A stretch of DNA of 64,000 nucleotides from Paenibacillus athensensis. GTDB lineage: Bacteria; Bacillota; Bacilli; Paenibacillales; NBRC-103111. Shown here one piece after another: positions 17,545 through 24,434 of the stretch. Both the position numbers and the translations under genes were made by a program. How positions within the stretch are numbered: the stretch's first letter is position 1; the number at the start of each line of letters is the position of its first letter. Location: NCBI RefSeq assembly GCF_004514475.2, contig NZ_MYFO02000002.1:186001-250000 (forward strand). The letters run 5' to 3'. Below the pieces are notes generated by a model. It saw only the letters and a program-made list of their open reading frames with translations. It had not been told where the DNA came from and did no database searches.

Positions 17545-17859
17545 ATGAGCGATGAACGACTCAGAGAGTTAGAAGCACGGCTTAAACGCATTTCCGTTCG
17601 TTTGCTGCCGCGTCTGAAGGTGGAGCGACGTATCGATGAAGCAGATTTTGCTGAGCTTTTTGCGTGTTTGGATGAAATAAAAGATTTCACGTTTCAAAAG
17701 ACTGATATTTCGCGGAGCTTGGTGAGCAAATTGTTTCATATGTTTTTTTTGATCAACCGGGATATTAGCTTTGTTCCTTTGTCAAGGGAAAGAAACGAAG
17801 TGTGGTCAAGATTAATCACGACTTTAGCAGCTATCTTTGATGATCATCAATTCAGTTAA
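17545..17859 (+). CDS. Hypothetical 104-residue helical protein
   Basis: ATG 17545 is preceded by GGCAGGGGATG. The product is a charged helical protein (LRELEARLKRISVRLLPRLK, then VSKLFHMFFLINRD). Base use is intermediate between island and core. The function is unknown. It is the last gene of the island and ends just before a strong bidirectional terminator. Confidence 0.55.
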   Translation: MSDERLRELEARLKRISVRLLPRLKVERRIDEADFAELFACLDEIKDFTFQKTDISRSLVSKLFHMFFLINRDISFVPLSRERNEVWSRLITTLAAIFDDHQFS

Positions 17860-17892
17860 GGCAGGAGATCGGAGTACGGGTTCATATGTATT

Positions 17893-17937
17893 AAAAAACA
17901 ACGAGCACCTCGCCTGAAGCGGGTTCTCGTTGTTTTT
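17893..17937. terminator. Bidirectional terminator at the island/core border
   Basis: AAAACAACGAG.ACC / GGT.CTCGTTGTTTT stem with an 11-base loop, A-run on the left and T-run on the right. It lies between the convergent genes ending at 17859 and 17969. Confidence 0.85.
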
Positions 17938-17968
17938 GTATGCGTTCGCTTGTATGTACAATCAAGCG

Positions 17969-19555
17969 TTAATGACCGGCGGGCGATTCATTCGCGGCCG
18001 GCTGCTGCAGCACTTGCCCCGCACCGCCGCTGCCACCGGCTCCGCTGACGCTCGGGTCGCCGCCCGTGTCGCTGCCGGCGTTCGCACCGCCGCCGGCTTG
18101 CCCGGCCTTCGGCGTTGCCGAAGGCTGCGGGCTCGCGCTGGCGCCCGGCGTTCCGCCGCCGCCGTCCGCCTGCGGCGTAGCGCCTCCGCCTGCGGCGTTA
18201 CCCGTGGCTGCGCCACCTCCGGCTGCGCCGCTGCCCGCCTGCGGCGCAGCGCCCGTGCTGCCGCTCTGGCCCGGCCCGCCGCCGCTCGCGCCAGCCCCAG
18301 CGCCGCTACCCGCGCCGCCCGCACCGTCGCCGGGCTTCGCCCCGGGCGCGCCCGACGCCTGCGGCGTTCCGCCCGCGGCTGCGCCGGGGCTGGCCTCCGG
18401 CACAGCCGTCGGCTTGGCCGACGGCTTAGGCGTCGCCGTCGTCTTCGGCTGCGTCGCTTTTTTCTCCGCCTGCTCGCGCAAGTAGTCGGGGTGGTCGTAC
18501 GCGCCGCCCGGATCAATCGTCGTCAAGCCGTCCCAGATATGGTCGACCTTGACGTCCTTCGGGTTGTCAAAGACGAGGAACGCCGACGGCAGCCGCCGTT
18601 CGCCGTACCGGCTCGACGGGCTGGTCACCAGCTCGCCGTCGACGACCATTTCCGACGACGCGCCGCCGTCAAGGAACCCGGCGTTGATCACGCCGTCTTC
18701 CATGAACAAATCCTGCACCTCTTTCAGCGTCGCGCCGACGCTGTGCGTTTGACGGCCGTCGATGACGATGAAAATGACGGTGCCGTCGGCTTTTTGCCCG
18801 ATCGCGGTGCGTGGAGCGCGGCCCCAGCCGCCGTCGCCGCTCGTAATCAACGGCTTGCCGTTGGCGATCACGCGCGGATAAAACGACACGGCATCGGTTA
18901 CGCCGAGCTTGAGCAGCTCGTTAATCGTATACTTGCCGATGATCAGCGTGCCTTCCTTGGTAAAGCCGACGATGTGCTGCGGCACCGAGCCGTCCTGGTC
19001 GGTGTACAAAATGCTGCCGCCCGACATAATCACGCCAATCGGCGCAAAGCCGTTGCCGAGCCCGTCGGGATCGACGAAGCCGCCGCCGTTGATGCCGGCG
19101 ACTGCCCCGCTGCGCTGCACCATCGAAGTGATACGCTCGCCTTCGCCTTGTCTGGATGGCACCATCACGCGGATCGTCGTCGGATCGTAGACGTACATCC
19201 GCTTGCCCTTCCACAGCTTGCCGGAAATATCCTCGACTTTGACCAGGCTGTCCGCGGAGCGACCGCGATATTTAATTGCGTTCAGATCCTGCTTCTCCAG
19301 CGCGTTTTTCTCGGTTAACGCCTGCACTTCGGCGACCAGCTCGTCGCGTTTTTGCGCACCGACCAGAATCCAGGCCCAGTCGCGGTGCTGGGTCGTAATG
19401 ACTGTTTTGGCCAAATAAATCCGAATGCTTGCGCCCGTAGGCGTCAAAAATAAAAAGCTCGATCCGATAAATCCGCACGCAGCAACAAGCAGCAGCAGGC
19501 GTTTCAGCCAGCTCCAGCTCCGATAGGGGTCAAACAAATTAGGGGTGGTTCTCAC
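17969..19555 (-). CDS. Phosphodiester glycosidase (NAGPA) family protein with Gly/Ala/Pro-rich tail
   Basis: The start is placed at GTG 19555, where GGAGAGG lies upstream on the coding strand; an in-frame ATG at 19618 has no ribosome site. There is a short basic N-terminus, then one membrane segment (LLLLVAACGFIGSSFLFLTP). The NAGPA domain follows, with AVAGINGGGFVDPDGLGNG, GRAPRTAIGQKADGTVIFIV, and GFLDGGASSEMVVDGELV carrying the conserved Asp/Ser residues. NAGPA-type proteins cleave N-acetylglucosamine-1-phosphodiesters, and in Bacillota they act on cell-wall glycopolymers. About the last 150 residues are almost only Gly, Ala, Pro, Ser, Gln and Thr, a likely wall-spanning linker. The gene is monocistronic. 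Confidence 0.85.
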   Translation of the reverse strand: MRTTPNLFDPYRSWSWLKRLLLLVAACGFIGSSFLFLTPTGASIRIYLAKTVITTQHRDWAWILVGAQKRDELVAEVQALTEKNALEKQDLNAIKYRGRSADSLVKVEDISGKLWKGKRMYVYDPTTIRVMVPSRQGEGERITSMVQRSGAVAGINGGGFVDPDGLGNGFAPIGVIMSGGSILYTDQDGSVPQHIVGFTKEGTLIIGKYTINELLKLGVTDAVSFYPRVIANGKPLITSGDGGWGRAPRTAIGQKADGTVIFIVIDGRQTHSVGATLKEVQDLFMEDGVINAGFLDGGASSEMVVDGELVTSPSSRYGERRLPSAFLVFDNPKDVKVDHIWDGLTTIDPGGAYDHPDYLREQAEKKATQPKTTATPKPSAKPTAVPEASPGAAAGGTPQASGAPGAKPGDGAGGAGSGAGAGASGGGPGQSGSTGAAPQAGSGAAGGGAATGNAAGGGATPQADGGGGTPGASASPQPSATPKAGQAGGGANAGSDTGGDPSVSGAGGSGGAGQVLQQPAANESPAGH

Positions 19556-19872
19556 AGCTCTTGTTCCTCTCCGATTGGTTCTCTTGTTTTTTCTCTTCCA
19601 GCCGATCGCGGATTTCATCCGTTGCTGTCGCCGGCTTTGCTACTGACGGCCTGCCCTGATTGCGGGGGCACGACCACCTGCAAAAGCCGACCGCTAACGC
19701 TGTTTCCGTCTCTCTATCGACGCTTCGGCCGCTTCTTCTCCCAACTTCGATTGAAGCCGGGCATTTTGCGCGCTATCTACTAGACAATATTTTACCACAG
19801 CGGACATGCAAATGTGTTTGGTAATTGTTAAAATAAAATGGACATTATTCTCGACGCAAGGAGTTTTGCCGG

Positions 19873-19986
19873 ATGGAACGCTACTATATGTTCGATTTTC
19901 CGATAGATTTGCTGGCGGTGCTGGCCGTGTTTTTGCTGGCGCTGGTAGGGATCATGATAACGGTTCGCAGGAGGAGGTCCAAATGA
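19873..19986 (+). CDS. Tiny membrane peptide (37 aa) coupled to the RluA-type gene
   Basis: ATG 19873 has AAGGAG nine bases upstream. The frame reads MERYYMFDFPIDLLAVLAVF, then a further hydrophobic stretch (LLALVGIMITV) and a basic tail RRRRSK, and its TGA overlaps the ATG of the next gene (ATGA). This is a single-pass small protein with positive-inside character. Its coding sequence also supplies the AGGAGG ribosome site of the synthase gene. Function unknown; a leader or coupling role is possible. Confidence 0.55.
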   Translation: MERYYMFDFPIDLLAVLAVFLLALVGIMITVRRRRSK

Positions 19987-20873
19987 GCGGGTGGACGCGA
20001 AAAGGGGACTGGCTGGAGCTGCCGCTGCCCCATCCGGACTGGCAGCCGCAAGCTCCGCAGGCGGCCGTAGAGCTGGCGCGGCTGCTGCCTGTGCCGGACA
20101 AGCTGTACCGGCGGCTGGCGTCGTCCGGCGGCGTACGAACAAGCGGCGGCAAGCTTCACCTGCGCCTGTTCGCGGCGGAGGAGCCGCAGTTCGAGCCGGA
20201 ATACGATGCCGGCAGCGAACTGGATATTCTCTACGAGGATGCATTTTGCCTCGTCGTCAACAAACCGGCCGACATGTCCGTTCACCCGGCCGAACGCAAT
20301 CAGCGCGGCACGTTGGCCGGAGCGGTCGCGTGGCATTATGCCGCGACCGGACAGGCGTGCGCGGTGCGCCATATCCACCGTTTGGATAAAGACACGACCG
20401 GAGCCGTGTTGTATGCCAAAAACGAGTGGGCTCATGCGCTGCTCGGCGAAGCGATGGAGCGCAAGCAGATCGACCGCCGCTACTGCGCGGTCGTCGCAGG
20501 CGCGCCGGCGGCGCGGCAGGGGACGGTGCGCGAGCCGATCGGCCGCGACCGTCACCACGCCGGCAAACGGCGCGTCAGCCACGGCGGCGATGCTGCCGTC
20601 ACGCACTACAAGGTGCGTGAGCAGCTGCGGGACGCCGCCTGGATCGAGCTGCGCCTGGAGACCGGGCGCACGCATCAAATCCGGGTGCATATGAGCCATC
20701 TCGGGCACCCGCTGATCGGCGACGCGCTCTACGGCGGCGCGGCGTGGTTTCCCCGCCAGGCGCTGCATGGCGAGCGCCTGCTGTTCGCGCACCCGGTCGA
20801 TCAAACGCCTGTCGACGTGCATGCGCCGCTGCCCGGCGATCTGCGCGGGCTGCTGGACAAACTGAGGGCTTGA
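19983..20873 (+). CDS. RluA-family RNA pseudouridine synthase
   Basis: 296 residues from ATG 19983, with AGGAGG at the proper distance. The catalytic motif HIHRLDKDTTGAVLYAKNE contains the active-site Asp. The motifs ILYEDAFCLVVNKPADMSVH, LETGRTHQIRVHMSHLGHPL and GDALYGG are those of RluA/RluD/YlyB enzymes, which turn specific rRNA or tRNA uridines into pseudouridine. The N-terminal 80 residues are a shortened S4-like region without a clear S4 motif. In Bacillus a related synthase gene lies elsewhere, so the exact target is uncertain. Confidence 0.9.
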   Translation: MSGWTRKGDWLELPLPHPDWQPQAPQAAVELARLLPVPDKLYRRLASSGGVRTSGGKLHLRLFAAEEPQFEPEYDAGSELDILYEDAFCLVVNKPADMSVHPAERNQRGTLAGAVAWHYAATGQACAVRHIHRLDKDTTGAVLYAKNEWAHALLGEAMERKQIDRRYCAVVAGAPAARQGTVREPIGRDRHHAGKRRVSHGGDAAVTHYKVREQLRDAAWIELRLETGRTHQIRVHMSHLGHPLIGDALYGGAAWFPRQALHGERLLFAHPVDQTPVDVHAPLPGDLRGLLDKLRA

Positions 20874-20987
20874 CGAAAATCTAGTCATGCCTGGCCCCCT
20901 TCACCCATATACATGTAGAGACAATCGACGATGGGTTGAAAATCGGCCGTTCGACGAGAACGTCCGGTTGAAGGGAGGATTCAATCA

Positions 20988-22097
20988 GTGACTGAACAGC
21001 AAGGCGGATTAAGATTCGATATTTACGAACGCGTCCATTTGCAGGAAGGAGTCGCCGGCATCCGCGAGCTTGACGGCGTGGAGCTGGTTCCGAACATTCA
21101 GGTGCTTACGAGCGGCGATCAGGCGGTGCTGCAGGGCAACCTGCAGTTATTCGGCAGCTATGGCGGCGAAGACGGTTCTGTTGAGCAGACCCTGCGCCAC
21201 CTCATTCCCGTGGAGATTACGCTGCCGCTCAGCCGCGTGCAGCGCGTAGAGGATATTCAGATCGAAATCGAAAATTTTGATATCGACCTGCTGTCCTCGC
21301 GCAGCCTGAATGTAACCGGCGTATTGTCGCTGAACGGGCTGGAGACCATTTCTTCGCCAGCCGACAGCTGGGAGGAGGGGGAAGAGCTGACCTTCATCCA
21401 CGAGGCCGGCGAAGCTCGCCATGAGCCTGTCCCTGTTCCCGTGCCCCAGCCTGAGCCCGAGCCGGCTCCTGCGCCGCCGATTTGGGCAGAGCCTGCGCCA
21501 TTGCCGGCGCCGCAGCCTGAGTCGACACCATTGCCGGAGCCCGTTCCGATTGTACCGATTCCCGGGCCGATTGCCGAGGTGTCACCCCAGCCCGCGTCGC
21601 CCCCGGAAGAGCCGCAGGCCGCTGCGCCGACTGATTCGTCGGAATGGACGCAAGGCGCTTTGGATGCCGAAGAAACCGAAATCAAGGTTGAAGACACGCC
21701 GGAAGCGACCGTGGTCACCGAGGAGAAAAAGGAGCTGAAGGTCGCTTTTGGCAAAAAAGCCGACGAAGCGGTCGAAATCAAGCCTTACGGCATCAAATCT
21801 CTGCTCACCAAGGCCGGCTCGCTGCTGCAGGGCGACAAGCGCAAGGAGGAAGCGGACGCCCGTCCGGCGACAGCTGATGAGTCCAGAGCCGATGCCGTGG
21901 AGTGGAAGAGGCTCTTCCTGCAGTCGGGAGACGAACGTCAGGAATTCCGCAAGGTGCGCATGTGCATCGTGCAGAAGGAAGAAACGCTGGAAACGATCGC
22001 CAAACGCTATCAGCTCAACGCTCGTGAGTTGCAGCTGCTGAACCGCTTGAGCGATGCGGACGTATCGGCGGGGCAGGTTATTTACCTTCCGCGATGA
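20988..22097 (+). CDS. spoVID: SpoVID-like spore coat morphogenetic protein with C-terminal LysM
   Basis: 369 residues from GTG 20988 (GAAGGGAGG upstream). The N-terminal domain (about 1-135, GLRFDIYERVHLQEGVAGI... and VEITLPLSRVQRVEDIQIEI) matches the SpoVID N-terminal domain. A Pro/Glu-rich linker (about 145-220) follows, and the protein ends in a LysM motif (VQKEETLETIAKRYQLNARE...GQVIYLPR). SpoVID drives encasement of the forespore by the coat. In Bacillus it lies just upstream of valS, as it does here with two genes between. A weak sigma-E-like -10 (CATATACA, near 20909) agrees with mother-cell expression but is not decisive. Confidence 0.8.
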   Translation: MTEQQGGLRFDIYERVHLQEGVAGIRELDGVELVPNIQVLTSGDQAVLQGNLQLFGSYGGEDGSVEQTLRHLIPVEITLPLSRVQRVEDIQIEIENFDIDLLSSRSLNVTGVLSLNGLETISSPADSWEEGEELTFIHEAGEARHEPVPVPVPQPEPEPAPAPPIWAEPAPLPAPQPESTPLPEPVPIVPIPGPIAEVSPQPASPPEEPQAAAPTDSSEWTQGALDAEETEIKVEDTPEATVVTEEKKELKVAFGKKADEAVEIKPYGIKSLLTKAGSLLQGDKRKEEADARPATADESRADAVEWKRLFLQSGDERQEFRKVRMCIVQKEETLETIAKRYQLNARELQLLNRLSDADVSAGQVIYLPR

Positions 22098-22111
22098 TAC
22101 ATACATATGCC

Positions 22112-22150
22112 AAGGCCTTCGGTCGCGATCTGCGGCCGGGGGCCTTTTCA
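22112..22150 (+). terminator. Terminator of spoVID
   Basis: AAGGCC.TCGGTCGC / GCGGCCG.GGGCCTT hairpin followed by a short T stretch. Confidence 0.65.
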
Positions 22151-22270
22151 AGTTCGTCCTCCCTTGCGAACCGGTTGTCGCCCGGTGTTTCGGCATTTCA
22201 TAATGTGCGACTTGTGCCGAGCGCGCCTTCCGCTCCGTCTGATGCCCCGCAATTTTTGCACGCTACCCTC

Positions 22271-22301
22271 TTGACTTAGAGCGCTCTCTAACAGGTAATG
22301 T
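22271..22301 (+). promoter_or_regulatory. MerR-type promoter with 19-bp spacer and operator
   Basis: TTGACT (22271-22276) and TAATGT (22296-22301) are 19 bp apart, the over-long spacer typical of promoters untwisted by MerR proteins. The inverted repeat TTAGAG-CGCT-CTCTAA (22276-22291) fills the spacer. The transcript would cover the reductase and the MerR gene. Confidence 0.75.
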
Positions 22302-22334
22302 AGCAAGCATACGACCTGACAGGAGGCATGAAGC

Positions 22335-23354
22335 ATGGAGCAAATGAAAAATGAAGTCATTCAGGTAATCGGCTATGGCGGCGCAGAGGTACTGCGAACG
22401 GTACGGACGGAGCTCCCCGTTCCCCGGGAGGATGAGGTGCGCGTGCGCGTGTTGGCAGCCGGTGTGGCGCTGGCTGATGTGATGCGCCGCAAAGGTGTGT
22501 ACCCGGGTACGCCCGCTCCCCCTTTTACACCAGGGTATGATATAGTAGGAATTATAGAAGAAGCCGGAAAGCAAGTGCGGCCGGCGAGAATCGGCACGCG
22601 TGTCGCCGTGTTTCTCGGCGGCTTGGGCGGCTATGCGCGTTATGTGTGCGTGCCGGAAACGGACATTGTCGAGCTGCCGGATAATGTCAGCGAACAAGCC
22701 GCCGCCGCCGTCATTCTCAATTATGTGACGGCCTGGCAGCTGCTGCGGCGGGCCGCAGACGTGCAGCCGGGCGCGAGCGTGCTCGTCCACGGCGCATCGG
22801 GCGGCGTTGGCACGGCGCTGCTGGAGCTGGGCGGTCATCTCGGCCTCAAGCTGTACGGCACGGCTTCGGGCCGCAAGCACGGTCAGCTTGCACGGTATTC
22901 GGCCGAGCTGATCGATTACGCCGCCGCCGATTTCGTTGCGCGGATGGCCGAGCTTGCGCCGGAAGGCGTCGACGCCGTGTTCGACCCGATCGGCCCGGCC
23001 AACTGGCAGCGCTCGCTGGCGGTCGTCAAGCCGGGCGGTCAGCTTATCGGCTACGGCTTTACGACCGTGACCAACGATGCGGCGGCTGCGGAAGGCGTAG
23101 CGGAGGCGTGGCGCGGACTTGACGATCCGGCATTCGGCGGTGGCCGCTGCCGCACGGCCACCTACAGCGTCACCGGCTGCTACAAGGACGATCCGGCAGC
23201 GTTCCGCGACGATTTGCAGCTATTGCTCGGCTGGCTTGCCGCTGGCCGCATAAGGCCGCAGGTTGCGGAGGTTTATCCGCTCGAACGCGTCGCCGACGCG
23301 CATCGCGAGCTGGAAGACGGCGGTGCAGTCGGCAAAATTGTGCTCAAGGTTTAA
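22335..23354 (+). CDS. Medium-chain NADPH:quinone oxidoreductase-like protein
   Basis: 339 residues from ATG 22335 (AGGAGGCATGAAGC upstream). The GroES-like N-domain has PPFTPGYDIVGIIEEAGKQV, and the Rossmann loop is VLVHGASGGVGTALLELGG. There are no zinc-ligand cysteines, so it is of quinone oxidoreductase rather than alcohol dehydrogenase type. It probably reduces reactive carbonyls or quinones. The next gene, 20 bases downstream, is a MerR regulator, and the operon promoter carries a MerR operator, so the pair looks like an electrophile-response unit of the AdhR/NmlR type. Confidence 0.85.
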   Translation: MEQMKNEVIQVIGYGGAEVLRTVRTELPVPREDEVRVRVLAAGVALADVMRRKGVYPGTPAPPFTPGYDIVGIIEEAGKQVRPARIGTRVAVFLGGLGGYARYVCVPETDIVELPDNVSEQAAAAVILNYVTAWQLLRRAADVQPGASVLVHGASGGVGTALLELGGHLGLKLYGTASGRKHGQLARYSAELIDYAAADFVARMAELAPEGVDAVFDPIGPANWQRSLAVVKPGGQLIGYGFTTVTNDAAAAEGVAEAWRGLDDPAFGGGRCRTATYSVTGCYKDDPAAFRDDLQLLLGWLAAGRIRPQVAEVYPLERVADAHRELEDGGAVGKIVLKV

Positions 23355-23374
23355 GCAAAAAGGAGGAAGCGTCC

Positions 23375-23773
23375 GTGCTCATTCGGGAAGCCGCCGAGCA
23401 GTCGGGCTTGTCTGCGCATACGATTCGCTATTACGAGAAGCTGGGGCTGCTGCCGCACGTCAAGCGCACGCCTGCCGGGCTGCGGGATTTTTCGCCCACT
23501 GACGTGCAATTTCTCAGCTTTGTCGCTGCGCTGCGTCAGACAGGGATGCCCTGGAAGCGCATCGCCGTCTTCCTCAAGGACGGCTGCATCTCTGAGCGCA
23601 TGAACAGCCGGGAGGTATCTCCGGCTGTGGTCGAGGAGCGGTTGGCGCTGCTTGAGGAGCATAAGCTGCGGCTCGCTGAGCAGCAGCGGGAGCTGGTCCG
23701 GCTCGATGCCGAAGTCGATCGCAAAATGCAGCTATACACGCAATGGCTGCAAACGCAGCCGGACGGTGGCTGA
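23375..23773 (+). CDS. MerR-family transcriptional regulator
   Basis: 132 residues from GTG 23375 (AAAAAGGAGGAAGCG upstream). The winged-helix start LIREAAEQSGLSAHTIRYYE and KLGLLPHVKRTPAGLRDFSP are diagnostic. A coiled-coil dimer helix follows (VVEERLALLEEHKLRLAEQQ). One cysteine (in LKDGCISERM) sits where thiol-sensing AdhR/NmlR proteins have theirs. It is co-transcribed with the reductase and likely controls the 19-bp-spacer promoter at 22271. Confidence 0.9.
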   Translation: MLIREAAEQSGLSAHTIRYYEKLGLLPHVKRTPAGLRDFSPTDVQFLSFVAALRQTGMPWKRIAVFLKDGCISERMNSREVSPAVVEERLALLEEHKLRLAEQQRELVRLDAEVDRKMQLYTQWLQTQPDGG

Positions 23774-24039
23774 CCGATTACTGCCCGGCTGCCGAAGTCA
23801 ATGTTCCTTTCCGGCGTTTGCAGCCCGTCCTTCCGTCGTGCTTCTCGCTCCAGGCGCTCTATCCCGCTTTGCATTGCGTACCTGCTCTCTGGACAGCAGC
23901 CCGATCGGGCATCAAGCGACTTGCCTTGCGGCTGCAGCCCGTCCTCCGTTTTCTGTACCCCCGCCTTTATAATTGCCGCCCGCACAAGCATAAAATCCGC
24001 CAATTTGCCGATACTGGCAAGTATGGACGGGGGCGCGTA
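23774..24039. other. Intergenic stretch without a supported gene
   Basis: Frames are open on both strands because of GC content, including one on the minus strand that overlaps merR. None has a ribosome site or recognisable protein. I see nothing functional before the valS promoter. Confidence 0.4.
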
Positions 24040-24068
24040 TTGACGCGGCTGCAAATGTTCGATAATAT
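24040..24068 (+). promoter_or_regulatory. Sigma-A promoter of valS
   Basis: TTGACG (24040-24045), a 17-base spacer and TAATAT (24063-24068), directly in front of the T-box leader. Confidence 0.8.
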
Positions 24069-24079
24069 ATGATGTATCG

Positions 24080-24381
24080 TTTTGTGCAATATTGGAAACG
24101 TTGATGGGGAGTAGTAGATAGCCGGTCCTTCAGAGAGTGGAGCTGCAGCGCTGAAAGGCTCCATAGGTTGCCGACGATCGAAGTCGCCCCTGAGTTGCAG
24201 ACGTCACCGCGCTTCTGTCAGAAGCCGCGCAGCGTTTGCCGGCCGCAGCCGTTATCTGTTTGAGCGCCATCGTCGCAGCTCTTGCTTTGTTATGAAGCAA
24301 GGGGGCTGAACCGACGGTGGAATGAAGGTGGTACCACGGAAGCGAAAGCCTTTCGTCCTTTGCGGCGATGGGCTTTTTTTG
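24080..24381 (+). promoter_or_regulatory. T-box riboswitch leader of valS
   Basis: The leader is about 300 bases long. It ends with the conserved T-box sequence AAGGTGGTACCACGG (24326-24340), which forms the antiterminator and is read by the uncharged tRNA acceptor end. A competing terminator follows (AGCC..CGTC / GCGA..GGCT, then seven T, to 24380). In stem I the codon GTC (24183-24185), just before GCCCCTGAG, sits where the specifier is expected and encodes valine. Low charged tRNA-Val should raise valS expression. The specifier position is inferred by eye. Confidence 0.9.
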
Positions 24382-24434
24382 TATTTTACCGGGCTTTCCC
24401 GAATATTTTGCCAGATTGATGGAGGGTATTGTCG

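Noticed and set aside
17930-19318. Long plus-strand frame opposite the NAGPA gene
   Set aside because: It is the antisense of a very GC-rich coding region; the minus strand carries the recognisable NAGPA motifs, membrane segment and ribosome site.
23536-24054. 172-codon minus-strand frame partly opposite merR
   Set aside because: It overlaps merR in antisense by more than 200 bases and crosses the valS promoter region; no ribosome site or known motif.
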